Source of the DNA: Tenodera sinensis
Taxonomy: Eukaryota > Arthropoda > Insecta > Mantodea > Mantidae
NCBI GenBank assembly: GCA_030765045.1
Contig: CM060965.1
Location: forward strand, 21,363,585-21,427,584
Direction of reading: 5' to 3'
DNA length: 64,000 nucleotides
A program made the position numbers and the translations under genes. This document shows, piece by piece, positions 36,201 to 51,200 of this stretch. The notes under the pieces are model-generated. The model had not been told where the DNA came from and did no database searches. It saw only the letters and a list, made by a program, of their open reading frames with translations. Within the stretch, counting starts at the first letter, position 1. Each line of letters opens with the position of its first letter.

Positions 36201-39200
36201 TGGGAAATAAAGGAAGTATACACATTTGTTATGTGAGACCTACTTATCTTTGGCACAGGGTCACTAATATGGCTTGTGCAAAGGGAGACAAATTTTACTC
36301 CAAATCCTCCAAGCTTTAGGTCTTACTAGTAAGTTTGCTAAAGATAGCTCTTTGCTGAGAAATAATATTTCAGGGAAGTGGATGGAAAACTTAATCTTCT
36401 ACAGCAAACAGGCCTTTTAAGAATTCAACCATGCATTATGTAACTAAAGTGTGTATTTAATATTACCATTTTCAAATGTACAGAAGCATAATAAGTAATA
36501 ACTTAGTGCAGCACATAACACTTTCACTTCATTATAGCAACTATTCATGCAGTTTACAAGAAAATAAATTGCTTCACACAGATTGAAGAAGAAAGATTGT
36601 GTAGGAAAGCAAGTCCATATTAAACAACAAAAGTTCAAAATAATATACTATCAGGTCCAATGCATACTGAAAGCAAAATTCTATGTACAAAAATAATGTA
36701 TAAATAAGAAATATGCTCCAGAGCACTAAGCAATCAAGAAGTACCTGGTGGGATTACCTGTACGCTTTAAATGTTGTTTCCTTGCTTTAAAATCAAAATT
36801 AAAAAAGCTGTTGCATTTCCAAGATACCAGTTCATTTTAAACTAAAACAGTACTTCCTCTTTTCTCCTTTAACTGTTTTCGCTCTATACAGTAAACAAAA
36901 TAAAATGCTTCTGCAAATATTTGTTTAAACGAAAATGTTTCATTCTCAACATTGAGCACACAATTATTGCTACAATTCACAGATTAGAAGAATGCTAGTC
37001 TGTGATGAGCAATCACGGCAGCTATCTACTTGTTTTCATAGCTGATTTATTACTATATGCCATGTTATCAACTACTGCAAAATTCTGCTGTGCCACCTGA
37101 ATCAGGACAAGTTTATCTGCCCATGTAGGCAATTGTGTAGCCCTCTGGAATTGAGGTCTTCATGATGCTCTATTTCATTGGCAAGGGTTTTAAAATATCT
37201 TACAAGCTTTCATTTTTTTTAAACTGACATCCTAAGGCAATCATAAAATTTTCAGCAGTATTAAAATACTGAGCATTCTGGCTAACAATTATTGGTAAAA
37301 ATTTGATGATTTATTTTAAATAAACATTTCAAAGACTGAAATAGTTTTACTTAATTTCTCTGGTTAAATGTCATTTTAGAGTGTCTTTAACATGTAGTAA
37401 AGATTGACAATGCAATTATTTTTTTACAGTATCAATTGCACTCAGAAAAGTGCATGTCAATGGACTTTCATACCTTTCCTGTCTCCCTAAAATTAGTAGG
37501 ACTTAATCCCAAGTTTTCAACTTTGAACAAGTTTCAAACATCTGATTGTACTAAGAAACAGAACAGGCTTTATATGGCTAGTATTAGTAAATGTTGATTA
37601 ATATTAAGCACATCCAAATGCTGTTACTGAAAGAGTAAGACATTTTTGCCCATGGCCTAAACATAACTGCTAGGCAATTTATTTTTGTTAGCTTTGATTA
37701 ATATCATTTATTTCTCTGCCCTAAAATACCTGTAGTAGGTACTTAAGTGAGTTAAAAAATAAAACAGCTGCAAATATTAACTACATTAAACAGCTGATTA
37801 TTAAGTGATGTAAACTTTACGAATGCTTAGCAACCTCACAGCAATTTGCTAATTTTTCTCTTCTTTTCTTTGTCTTCCCATTATTGGAGAATATGATCTG
37901 AAGAAATACAATTTTCTTTATTTGCTTTATAAAAAAAAGAAAGAGGAGAAAAACAAACATCAACATAAGTACTGCAAATCCTAAGAACTGAATTTCCTTC
38001 CTGCAAGTTCAGGAATGAATATACACTTCCTCACAATGGTTCTCTGAATTATGGTTAAATTGAATGCCACCAATTTTACAAACATTTGCTGATATGGAAA
38101 CACTTTTGGTAGTAAAAGAGGATTATCTTGAACAGGTTTTATGCAACAGTAATTCTACCAAACACTCACCTTTAGAGGGATAGCGCAAGGACTTCGATCG
38201 CTCCATGTTTGGATCAGGAAAATCAGAATCCGCTTTGAAACAAAACAATTTGTACTTTTACATGCAAAGTCAATTTACAGCAAGCCATTCTGTCATGCAT
38301 TGATGATGATTTGCAAAATGTAAAGGTTTTTCTGTATTCCAGATCCTTACTCAGTTATTAAGCTGATGCTTAATATTTTATTATTTCATAATTAGTACAT
38401 ATGCTTACTGTATGTTGTAAATTTAGACTGCTGGAAAACTACAGACACCTATTTTAAACTCTACAATTTATTGTAATCTTAATACACAACCATGACAGAT
38501 GCACAAATATTACAATGGAGTCTACTGGTGGTGTTGTTTCAAATCCCAAGAAACTGCCACAATCTAATGACAGATCACGACCTCATACATTGCCTCCCTA
38601 GTTTCAAAAACATTTGGAAGACCTATCAACTGACATTTCGTTGATACGATCCACCATGTACTAGCATCCAGGACATGTGCAATCCAAGATTTACCAGTAG
38701 CATAAATTGTAAGTGTCTTGAACTTTCAAGATAGGAACAAACATTCTAGCACTGGCATGAAATTAAGACCTTGGAGTTGGAACCTTGCTGCAACAATATT
38801 TCTGTTAGCAGTGCAAGTTATCGCAAGAAGGCTTGAGGAATATATGAGGTGCAAAAAGCAAGCACCAAAACATACATGTTAGGATGTTTATCTTAGAAAT
38901 CTACAGCCTTATTTACCAGCAGTTAAGTTCTCCAAAAATACTCTGCTCAATACAGTAGTCAAGCTAATCCGAGATAATGGGGGTGCAAGTATTTCAAATT
39001 TAGATAACTTGCACTATACAAAATATCATAGGTAAAAATCATAAGATAAACTGAAATCAATAAAAACTCAAGGCTCATGCATTTTGGAGTTATTTTTTTA
39101 AAAAGTCTTTAAGCCACTTCAGCTTCAGGATATTGCATCAGTCACCCCAACACTTCAGTAACATGTTGATTCTGGTTGTTGATCCATCTAGTGCAATGCC

Positions 39201-42200
39201 ACCTTCAATGCAATGAAACACTCAACTAGTCAGAAGATCCACGATTCAAATCCCGGCTAGGCTATTGAATTTTTCAGTCTCGTTCTAATCCTTTCCAACC
39301 TTTTCTACACATGACTAGTGTGAATGAACAATTAATATCCACTGATTGATCTTATAGTTGGTTAAACTATGAAGACCAGGACTTAAGTATCTATGCATAT
39401 GGATCAAGGCTTCACGGGTGATCAGTCGTGTTAGATTTATATAGGTCGAGCTTTCAGCCATTGTAGACTCCATGGCCATCTCCAGGAATTAGAAGAACAT
39501 AGTGCATGGCGCTCTCTCCATCCTGAAGATGGCCATGGACTCTACAATGGCCAAAAGCTCGACCTTTATAAATCTAACATGGCTGATCACCTGTGAAGCC
39601 TTGATCCATAACATCTGCCGTGAAAGCTTCAAATCTTACATATCTATACATAGTAAGTTGCCATTAGGGTATGATATCTCACATGAATGAGATCTCCTTG
39701 TGGTTTACTGGGAAAAATGTGAGCGACTTGGAGAATTTAATGTCATGTCAGCATGTTGACCATGGTAGCTCAGTGGTAGGGTAGCCAGACAGAGACTGGA
39801 AGATCCATCATCAAATCCCAGCTATGGCATTGAATTTTACAGTCTCATTCTAAGCTTTTCCAAAGTATGCATTTGTTGCATTTTGCACTGTGGTCGGGGA
39901 GCATAAGAAAGGATAGAATCTTAGATAACCTCTGGCCTATTATAGTGGTCTATATTATCGGTGTAGTACATTCAGGCTGCAAGTGTAAGTTAGCAAGAAG
40001 TTTTACATTATTGTCATAAAAAAAATTGGAATATGATGCAATATTAATGTTTTGTCAAGTCAACGATCAAAATATGCAACAATATGAATCAGGACCCCTC
40101 CCCATCCCCACCAAAAAAAAAATAAATACATACATCCATTGCCATTAAGTCATAAAAGCCTCCATTTCCATAAATTGTACATACAAACTAGAAGTTGGCA
40201 AGTATGTCTGACTAATCAATATTAGTCAAGAGTTTTTGTAGAAATCAAATAAGTAAATGCACTGGATCTTATTTTGTTGTTGTTGTTAGCTAATGCTGGA
40301 TTTCTGACAATGAAGTCATTAATCCTCTTGCTCTCCAATATTTTTCACTGATATTGAAGAGAGCAATAGCAGTAATAGTAACCGTTTTTTAGAGAGCACC
40401 ATATTTTTATGTTTTGGCGGTCACATCGCTCTCTCACAACCCCCAGAATGTCTGGAGGACCACACCTGTCATTGGTTTACGGGTCTCACCGACCTGACCG
40501 GGAGAATTATCAAAATAAATTCACCGACCATACCCTCTGATTACCAATCAGAGGACGTATTACATGCCATGACAGGTCAGCATGTTAGGGGTTAAGATTT
40601 TATAGAGAAATTAGAGAAATGGAGAGGTTGGAAAAATAAAGACTCCCTAGCCCTCAGGAACCCTAATAGCATCAGGGTCGGAAGAGAACAAGAGATGACC
40701 AAGGTAAGGTCAGATAGAAAAGTTACAGTGAGGAGCAAAACACCAGTAAGTGGAAGTAATGTTCTGCTCAGCTAGCACAGAAGTTAATAATGTTACTATT
40801 GCATTACATTACATCTGTATCTGTATTATTTAAACACAAAAAAGGAGACTATAACAGGAGACCACAAATATGAAGGAAAGGGGAAAGAATTTCAAAAGCT
40901 TATCTTTAATATGTAAAAAAAGTGGATCTTATTTTAAAATACACCAAATCCAGATTTCTTAAACCTCAAAAAAGTTTGGATCCTCAGATTTCCTGTAGCA
41001 CAAGTACAGATGTAATATAGAAACTGGTCTCTTTCATTTATGTTCACATTTAAAGTCAATACTTTTCAGATTGAATTGTGTCACATTTTGCAAATCATCA
41101 ATCCACAATACATCAAATGCAGCATAAACATATACTAGCCAACTATCTTACACAGGCAATCAAGCAAAGTGCAAATATGCTGGGATCTGCCTCTGGGATA
41201 CACTTATGGATAAGGGTCTGTGGAAAGGAAACTTGTTGTATTTCTTAAAAATAATTAAAATATTCAGCTTAAGAGCACTGTGTTTGGCACATTAAAAAAA
41301 ATTACTTTTTATTCCCCTTATTTTCTTTCTTTCTGAAGCAAAATTATTAACAGAGCAAATGAAAAAAAAAGTTAGTTATGGAAAATTAATTTCCTATGAA
41401 AGGAAATCAATAGTTGCTGCAGTTAAGTGGACTTGCCCAGCAAACAACTGAAGTTTAAATTTTCATATACTGATAAATTGCAGAATTGTCAAGTTATTTT
41501 AACCTGTTTTTAGTGTGCTTGCAATTTTTAGGAACTTATTATGAAAATCTTGGAAAAATTATATAAACTAAATTACTAGTATGTGAGCAAGTGAGCATAG
41601 GGCATAAATTATTAAACCACCTGATATTTATTGCAAACATTGTGGGGAAAACTACAAATGAAAATTTCAATGGGACCGCTTAACTGGAAAGTGTAATTTA
41701 TCTGCATAGATAAATGGATGTTACTTAAACACGTATCACAATGGCTGAATCAGTACTAAAGTTTTCGAAATTTTCAATTCACGCTATGAAAAGCTCAGGC
41801 CAAACTATTTGCTCTTAAACTGCACTTGGGTTTTTTTCATTCCAGTGATACTTGTAGGTAAGATTAGATCTATTTCAGTTTTCAAACACACAAAACTGTT
41901 TTCATTACTGTTTACTTTTATTTCTTAAGTAATTTCATGCAAAAAGAACCAACTTCACTTACCCTCAATTAGTATTACATCTTCCCTAAAAGAATTTTAC
42001 AAAACAAATATGCATGTAGATATGTACAGAAGAAAAATGGTGTATAAAAAAATGCTGTTTTAAAAGGAACTTGTACTCACCGTCACTAAGAACAACCTCA
42101 GCTTGGCTGGGCCTTGGCACCTGTTTTGTTTCTATCCGCAGCACTCGGGGCTCTGGAAACAATATTACTTATTACAGTTTAACACAGGTTATACATAATA

Positions 42201-45200
42201 GTAGTATCATGCAAAACTGTCATAATTTACATATTAAGGAGTCAAATTGATGTACTTTAGTCTCACTTACTTAAACCTCAAAACATGTTCAATATTTAAA
42301 TCAAAGTAAATGGGATTAAGTGTCTAAATTAAATTTAACTCATTAATTCTATAATTTACCATTTGAGTAATTTCAAAAATTTATGTATTGCTTTGCTCTA
42401 GCTCACTGTATGCAGATTCCACATAAGTCTTTTAAACACACTGCAATTATTTTATTGCACACACGTGTCTTAAGTATATCCACATCGAGTGACCGTTTTT
42501 TGCATGTTTTGAAAGTTAAATGATACTTTAAGTTTGGTTAAGTAGTCAGCTATTATACTGGTAATTGTGTCCATAACCCTCACAGAGAGAGCACCATGCC
42601 CTATGTTAAGGACATCCGTCTCATCTTGATTATGTCATTGATCAGCTATACATTTGGGAACAAAAATGCTCACTCTATTCAGTACCTCGCACATTAGATT
42701 TGATTATTTGTACATACTTGCTTAGAAATATAAATGCATCACATATACTAGGCAACTGCATTACATTTTCTTCATTATCAATAACTTTACTTCTTGCCTT
42801 GCTTTGTAATCCAAATATTAGTTCAAGAATTACATACCATCCCTGCTTTCCTCTTCTGTTTCACTTGCAGCTGACATAGGTGATGTGAGGGGAGACTTCA
42901 TGGCACCAATGCTTCCATCATTGGTCGGTCGACTATTTTGCAGGGATGATGAAAGGGGTTCCGATTCAGACTGGTCCTCATCAACTTTAAAAAAAATGAA
43001 GAAACAACTATTTCTTGTTCTGATACAATGCAAAATGAACACATATCTATAGCATCACAATTCAACAAAAAAAAAGCAAAACAAAGAAAAATAAAGTAGT
43101 AAAATATTGCATTTTTTGCAAAGTTGTTAATACTAAGTCAACATAAATCCTATGCACAAGAAATATGCTATTCAGGAACCAAGTTCTAAAGCCTGGTGCA
43201 ATTCCTGACTACATACCACCATAATAGATCTATAAGATTTCAAAATAAATTTGTAGAATCTTCATAGAAATTGCTAAAATCCCTATTACAGTAAAGCCCT
43301 GCTTAGCCGAAACATGGTTTAATCAAAGCAGTGGAAGAACACAAGAAAAAGCAAAGAAAAGAGTAAGAAATAGCAAAAAAATATGAAATGCTCAAATTTG
43401 CATTGACAACATTGCTGTGATAATTGGCAATGTTCTTTTGCCCCAACACTAAATTCCAGTATAGGTAGTTGTTACTATATGCATTTAGTTCTAACCCTCA
43501 ACACCACATTCCCAGAAATGTATCATTATATCAAATGTTAACTATAATATGTCTCAACCTAGTTCCATCCTGTTGTAAACATCTGGGTGGGAAAAGAGAC
43601 AGAGACAGAGATATTGGGATAGAAAACGGTTAAGCTGTTGATTGGTTTGGCGAAGATAATGGGCGTTATCTTTTATTTGCATACGTACGATAAACCCCTC
43701 CTTTAAGTACAGTGTTGTACGTAAGTAGTTTTCCGATCACTACTCTGCGCGAGCTCATTTCGGACACAGAAAAGTATGCAAATGTTTAGATTCTTATAAA
43801 TGTAAACAACCCCACATTTTATCTTTCTGCTTCACATATCACATAGATGTGTTCTGGGCTTGTGACTTCTGAAGGGAATATATACATAATAGTATACTAT
43901 ATACAGATTAGACAGAAGACAGGTGAAATTATACACACTATTAGCGTATTATGTTAAATTAAGCTGCATTTTACTTAACAATTACTAAAGGACACTGCTA
44001 TTATATAATATTTTTGCATTCCTACACCAGGCAACTCTCTCGCAACGAGGTCTGTATCGAGTTGAATGCTGATTAAGATGTTTTTGTTTATAGTGTGGAG
44101 TTCCTTCTGATATTTAACACTATTTCCTGTACATCTCGCGGATCTCACAAGTCCAAGGACACATGTATTTTCAATTTAAAATCAGTAAGCTTTTTATCAT
44201 GGAGCAGGCTGGTGCTTCAGCTGAAATGAAACACAATCGAGGCAAACCTTTAAAAAGTGGCGAGAGGCGCAAACCTTTAAAAAGTGAAGAGTGGCGAATG
44301 ATCGCGCATTGTTTCGCATTTCTTAAAGAAAGAAACCCGGAATCGTCTATAAAAAACATTGGGAAAGAAACTGGTGATCTCCTTGGTGTTTCCGCAAGTA
44401 GTGTACACAGTGTTAGAATAGAACAGCAAGCATCCGGAACTCTAAGAACACTGGAAAAATCACGCAAATGCAAACAGCGCGTGGAGAAATACGACGATTT
44501 TACGAAAAGTGCTATACGCAGTAAAGTTCATGGTTATTTTTTCAGAAATGAACCACCGACTCTAAACAAAATTTTGCATGCGGTAAATTCTGACACAGAC
44601 TTGCCGAATTTTTCACGAAGTACTCTCCACCGTTTGCTGATAGATATTGGATTGAAGTTTCAAAAACGAGGCGGAAATCAGTTATAGTGGACAGAGAGGA
44701 AGGAATCCGATTAAAGGTAACCATTATGTTACTGCATGATTCTATTAATATTCCAACTCATAGATTTAATAAATTAATGTGTAACCCAACTCTATTTATT
44801 GTCTAGAAGTTAGCGCTGCTATATATACTGCTAGTGTTGCAAAACTTTTGTGCGTGCCTGTACGTCTAACACGTGGCGAGTTGAGTCAGCTCCGCCTTGT
44901 TGTTTACAGCAGGACTGAACTAGGCTGAGACATGGTATAGTTTCATGTGCATTCCACACAGGGGCCTACTGTTATTTTACTATTGGTATTAGTATGGTTT
45001 GTTTGCATTCAAGACGTCAATGAAAAGGAAACATGTAATAAACATTGAGCAGAAACTCAATGTTAGCAACAGAACATTTAATCCAATAAAGGATTACAAT
45101 AACTTGAGTTAGAAAGACTACAAATTTATATTCAAATCTTAATGGGGAATATTGAATCAATGCGAATATCATAATGCTTATCACTGATGAAATATAACTG

Positions 45201-48200
45201 CTATATATTAGTGTTAGAGAAGAAAGTTCAAACAAAACATTATTGATTTATGAAATAGTCTATAAGAACTGTGCTGAAAATTTTAATGCTATATCTATAC
45301 AATGGCAATTTTTAAGCATTATTGGAATAAAATTTTCTTCCTTTCACTGCTTAAAATTACTATCAGTTATCCAAAATATGTATTATCCAACACAGCTGTA
45401 GCAGAAATTGTAAGTCCAGAAATGTTAGTCAATTTTTTGTTATATACATGTTATGTTTATAATCTAAAATAAGAACAAATTAGAAACTAAAAGCTTCACT
45501 TATCTTAGTAATATTGTAAGATCTTTTGCAGCTATATTAAAGGTATAGCTTTGAGAATGAGTTGGAGTCAACTTGAAACGTGTTAGCTCCAAAAGATCTT
45601 GCAATATTACTAAGCTAAGTGAAGCTTTTAGTTTCTAATTTGTTCTTATTTTAGATTCTGTTGCTTCACTGTTAATAGCTTCATTATTTCCTTATTAAGT
45701 TACATTTTATTTTTGTAAATTTTAATATTGTGTCCAAAGCTATTCAGTACAATAATATAGAGCACAGCTGACACTAATCAGAGTATAAATTATAAGAAAA
45801 ACAAAAGAAAAACAACCGTTGCTAGGCTCTGTAACCAACGTGTTAAATAGTTGCAAGGCAGTTGTGATCTTAGCATCATATAATAAAGACACATAACTGT
45901 GCAGAGCTATTGTGTTGCAACATAACAGAAAACATGTTAATTCTTCTAAATAACAAGAAAAAAGAGCAAAAAATCCCCAAGTGATCACGTGGAGAAGAAC
46001 TAATGTGGAATATATATTTCTGGATATAAATAAACATTACGGAAAGTAAAATTAAGATTGTCATGAAAGTGACACCATTGGATCAGAAGCAATTAAAGGA
46101 AAAGCTTTGCCACCAGAATAACTCAAGCAGTTTCAGACAATGGTTTCAGGAATGTTTAAAACAGTTAATTTGTGAATGGATTCTATTTAAACTCAAAGTT
46201 AATTTTGGTGAAATCTGGACTTTAACTGGAGAAAATTCTTGGCCATGGCATTTTCTTAAACATGTTACCCATTATATACGACCCTGTAACAAAGATCTTC
46301 AACACATTGCATGGCAACACGTCCCTTACAAACAACTGCTATCACACAGCTTTGCCCCTTTAGTTTGGTTAAACGAAACTCTACTGTATTTATACAAACA
46401 TGGAGCAAGGAAATAAGTTAGGGTACATCAGACAGAAAGCCCAAGTTCATTGATATGTTTCAGATTTACTTTTCATTTATAATGACTAAATAGCAAAATG
46501 TAAATTTTAATAAATCCCAGTATTTGTCTAAATATGCACAGGTTTTGTTAAAATCCCTATATCCAGAGTGTAGTGCACAGGCTTGGAAATTAGAGATGAT
46601 GGCACTGAATGATTACTTCCAAATTTTAACAACTTTATACAAAATAACACATAATATCAGCATCTAAACCTCTCCGTTATACATACAAACTTGGAATTAG
46701 CCATTCACTCACATGATTCTCCTTTCTGTTTTCTTTCCACCACCTTCTTATATTCTTCCAGTTCTTCGTCTGTGATAGTGTCGAAAGGATTCTTAGCATA
46801 GGGTGTTTTATACACCATTGCATTGTGCTGGAACCCCCTTTGAATGATTCCTTTTGATGCTGCACCTACAAGGATCACTTGATCACCAGTAGCGGAGATG
46901 TTAGCATCCTTGAAACAAATAATGATGCAGAGATATTGAGAGCTATTTATAATGTTGTATTTTTCTTTCATACCTATTTTTATGTCCTATAAAATAATGT
47001 GAAAAAAGGGTAATTCTGTTGACACTTAAAGAGTTTTTATGAGTAGAGCTCAGAAGGTGAAGGCCTAAAAATATTCTAAAAAGGACCCAATAACTGGAAA
47101 AAAGAATGTGATATTAAACACATACTGTGCAAAATGTTATGAACAAAACACTGCTGTCGCACGTTTTAGATTATGCTAAACAGTATAAATCATTGTCTGT
47201 TATAATTGAAAAAGCAGTAGAATATAGTCCAAAGAAGGTGAACTTGCAAAAAAGCTGTTGAAAAAAGACATAAAACCCATTAAATATTGACCAACAATGA
47301 TGTAAACTAACATATATGAGAGGTGCTTTTTAAGTAAGTACTGTTTAAATATTTTACTACTGCAGTACTGCAGTTGAGATTTTGAGCATGCACAATATCT
47401 TCCTCAATTCAATCATGAAGCCAAAACAATTGAACAGCCTGCCAACTGTGAAGTCTGATCAGTGATTCGCTTTTTGAATACGAGAAATATGTTAGAAACA
47501 TTCATCCCCAATTGTTTGAGATTTATGGGGAAACATGAGTGACAATGCTCAGCTACATACAGCCTAAATTCAAGATCTGATTGCATCATTTAGTTGGAAA
47601 AAATTTGACCATCCTCTCTACAGCCCAATTTGCCACCGAGGGATTTTCATCTGTTTTTACATCTGAAGAAATTCCTTGGTGGAAAACATTTCAACTGCGA
47701 TGATGTTAAAAAAGAAGTGCAGGCTTGGCTTTTATCCTAAGCTGCATCATTTTTTAACAAAGACTTGCCAAAACTAGTTTCCTGTTATTATATGCGACTA
47801 AATATGGGCAGTAACTAAGTGTTGAAGTAGTGAAAGGTGTATGGTTATGAATGATAAAGTATTTGGAAAATAACGTTCTGTTATTTTTTTAAAAAATTAT
47901 TGACACTTACTTTAAAAATATGCCTTGTACTACATTAGGCCTCATTAACGGAAAAAGAACAGAATTTTTCCTGAACTTCTGAGCCTTATGAGTAACAAAA
48001 TGGCCCCACTCACTGCTTAGATCCTAACATGACCACCTTTGATAACACACTTCATGAAAATTCAAAAAGTAAAACATGTAATACAAGAGTAACAGTAACT
48101 GTTGAAGCATAATATTCTTGTACTATTATAGAATTTAAAAAATAGAGAGAGGGCATATGTTTTAGTACTAATTTAAAAGCAAGAAATAGGCTAGTTAAAT

Positions 48201-51200
48201 TCTATATTGCCTAGCACTTTTAATTGTCATTGTTAAATGTCTTAATGTCACTACATATTTTGCAACTCATTTTCTCTTTTCCTTAGCTCATTACAGTATA
48301 TTCAGACAGGCCTACTACCATGTTCAAACTTTCTAATTATTTAAAATGTAATACAGGTTACAGTACGAAGGAGAGATTTTATTACAGATGCACAAACAGT
48401 CAATATTCATTCTCAAGAGATTGCATGATGAGATAATTCTAGGTGATTTCCCAAAATCTGCTAGTACAGTTACTGAATATTCATTACAAATGATTAAGCT
48501 AGTTCAGAGTGAATTCTTTTTTCTCCCTCCCATGATGTCATTAAAATGTTTAGGTCTGGTAGAACGTTTTGCTTCAACAAGTATTTACAGAAAACTGATC
48601 TAATGATGGTAATGGAGATAAACTATACAGATATAAAATATCTAAGAGAAAAAATCCCACGTATGTTCCGTTCACATTACTTTCTCTACTTATTCTTAAA
48701 CTATTCTTACATAAACTTATTCATCTAACTACTTCTTGTTAATAAAGATAACTTTTGTTAAACATTTAGTTATAAGTATAAGGATTCAGTAAGCTAAAGC
48801 AAATCTGATTTTTATAAAGCAGATCACTATGTAATGGCTTTAAAATGCTTTTGGCACAACCATGACTTTCAATACTCAAAAAAGGTACGGGTACAGTAGA
48901 ACCCCAAAATAAAGTGGTTGTTGGGGACATGCTTTAGCCTCACATTATAACGATTCTGCAGTGTATCGAAATGTGAGCTTAGAAGTGACAAAAATAGATC
49001 CCATGGAGGTGGTGGGAAACATTCGTGCAATAATACATTACAGTAAATTGTAAAGTATGTAATATATGGTAAAGTACACCACTTTTAAATGCAATTACAC
49101 ACCAGTTAAGCTAGGTCAGGGGAAGACAGGTAACGCTGCTGTGACGTCAGCCCACTCAGCACACATGCTCCCAGAACAAGCCAGTTGAACGTGTGACGTC
49201 ACAGCGGGCAAGAGGAAATGGGATACGGGACATCGTAATCTTAATGCTGACTGTTTCAATTACGGAATAGTCGCAGATTATAAATAATTACATTTCGGCT
49301 TTATGCCATATATATATAATTCTGGTTTATGTGAACAGTCATGTTATAACGCAAATAGAACAGAAATTAGAACTATTTTGCCTGAGCAAGAGGAGAGCTA
49401 TAGAGAACAATTAAGTGGGCGTTTTCCAACATTTGTCGTTTCGCTTTTCTTTAACTAGTTTGTCAATGTTAGGGCGTAATGTACGGCACATTTGTAACCG
49501 AAGACTGCATGTTAGATTGTGATCTGACAACATGCTTCGGGATTTTGGCTTAGAAAGGCTCATAACCGAAAAGAATTGTTCACACACATACATGGAACCA
49601 AACATACATAATACCCGTGCAACAAGGACATATAACCTCAGAAATCTGGTTTGAGGAACATTCTTATAACAATTAGCCAAGTCTTCCTTGTGTTTATATT
49701 TGTCCTTCAGCAAATCGTCGCACTGTAAATTTATCAATTCAATTTGCAACCTGCTAGAAACATTGTTAACATCCAATGAATACGGGGTCGCAAAGACCTG
49801 AAACGTAGTTGACAATGTTTCTACATCTTGAAGCCTGGTCTCAAACTGGTGTGAAACACGGAGAACTGAACACATGTGCTGCTGATCTAGGCTGCATAGC
49901 AATACATTGCTCTCGCCTGACGTCACACGAACGTACAAGCTGGCTCTTCGTTTAAATACGTCACACGGCCCGAAGTTGTCTTCCCCTGAGCTATTCCAGT
50001 CCTGCAACCGTTCTTAATGTATACAGTACATACAATTACACTGTACCCATTTTACGCTAACCTAATTTTGCATTGTCTCAAATTAAGTTTTGTTTGGCAG
50101 CATAATTCACATTTTTTTTCTCTGCATATTGTTTGATTGTAACAAGATGAAGAGAATAATGTTAAATTTGTTTTGCTCCTTCATACACAAAATCATCTTG
50201 TTTGTGGTACCGGGCACAAATGACCTAGCTGTTGGCAGGCCCTTAAACTCCACTCCAACCATCCATCGCTTGTGGCACTATTACTTCACTAACATGCAAA
50301 CATCATCTTCTGTGTGCATGTCTCGTTACTTAGGGAAATTCTTAGCAATGCAGTGGCTAAGGTCCACGCTAGGGGTAGCAAAAACTATATTCTAGTACTG
50401 CTCTTTGAAGAAAATTTTAAACTCAATTTTCAAAAACGTACGTATTTCAGGGGACATACTTTCCCTCAAGTTAAATCCGAATCCACAGCATTTCAGACTG
50501 CACTATTTTGGGCTTCCACTGTATTCCAAAATTCAAACAAATAACAAAGAACATCTGGGAAATAGTTAACATCTCAAAAAATGTTAATTGACTTTAAATG
50601 TGTCCTTTAACAAGATTAAATCTTTTTATGTAGCACAAGTTTGATCTCTCTTTTACATTTGGATATGTAAACAAAATCAACTTACCTGTAGTTTTTTAGC
50701 CTCTTCCCATGAAACACCTTCCAATATATGAGACTGAGGACCTGATGTTATTTTGTCTGCTCGTCTGTTGTCCTTAATCTAACAAGGGAAAACATACATC
50801 TGTAATCACAGTGCAAAAATCAGAGGTTTTCAATTCTTTCCCAAACCCAACCTTTTCTTTTCAAGGATTTCCTCATTATTTTATTTTCTTTTAATTGTTT
50901 CAAGTTTTACATTCACCCTTAGAAAACCAAGCTATTTTTTGTGGTATATTGGACAGAGGGGAAAGGGGCTAAAAGATCACTAAAAATCATATATGCTTAT
51001 TTGATAAATATGTTTCTATATAAAAATGAACCTTTGTTTTAAGGAAACAAATTCTGCATAAGGTGAAATATAATAAATTTCACTAAATATTTTGATGTTC
51101 TGTTCCAACTATTCCAACAACCATATTCAATTGACTAAGCAGGATGGTTTAGGCAACACGAAATTTCCAAAGGAGCAGTCAACCTAATTGGTCTCTCTCA

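Noticed and set aside
46063..46416. A 117-codon plus-strand ORF (MKVTPLDQKQ...)
   Set aside because: No domain, signal or splice context recognised. It lies antisense in an adducin intron and is within the range of chance frames.
46700..46712. Read-through end of adducin at GESCE-stop as the main terminus
   Set aside because: A strong donor (gtgagtg) lies right at the exon end, and the next exon continues in the correct phase, so splicing is preferred. A short isoform remains possible.
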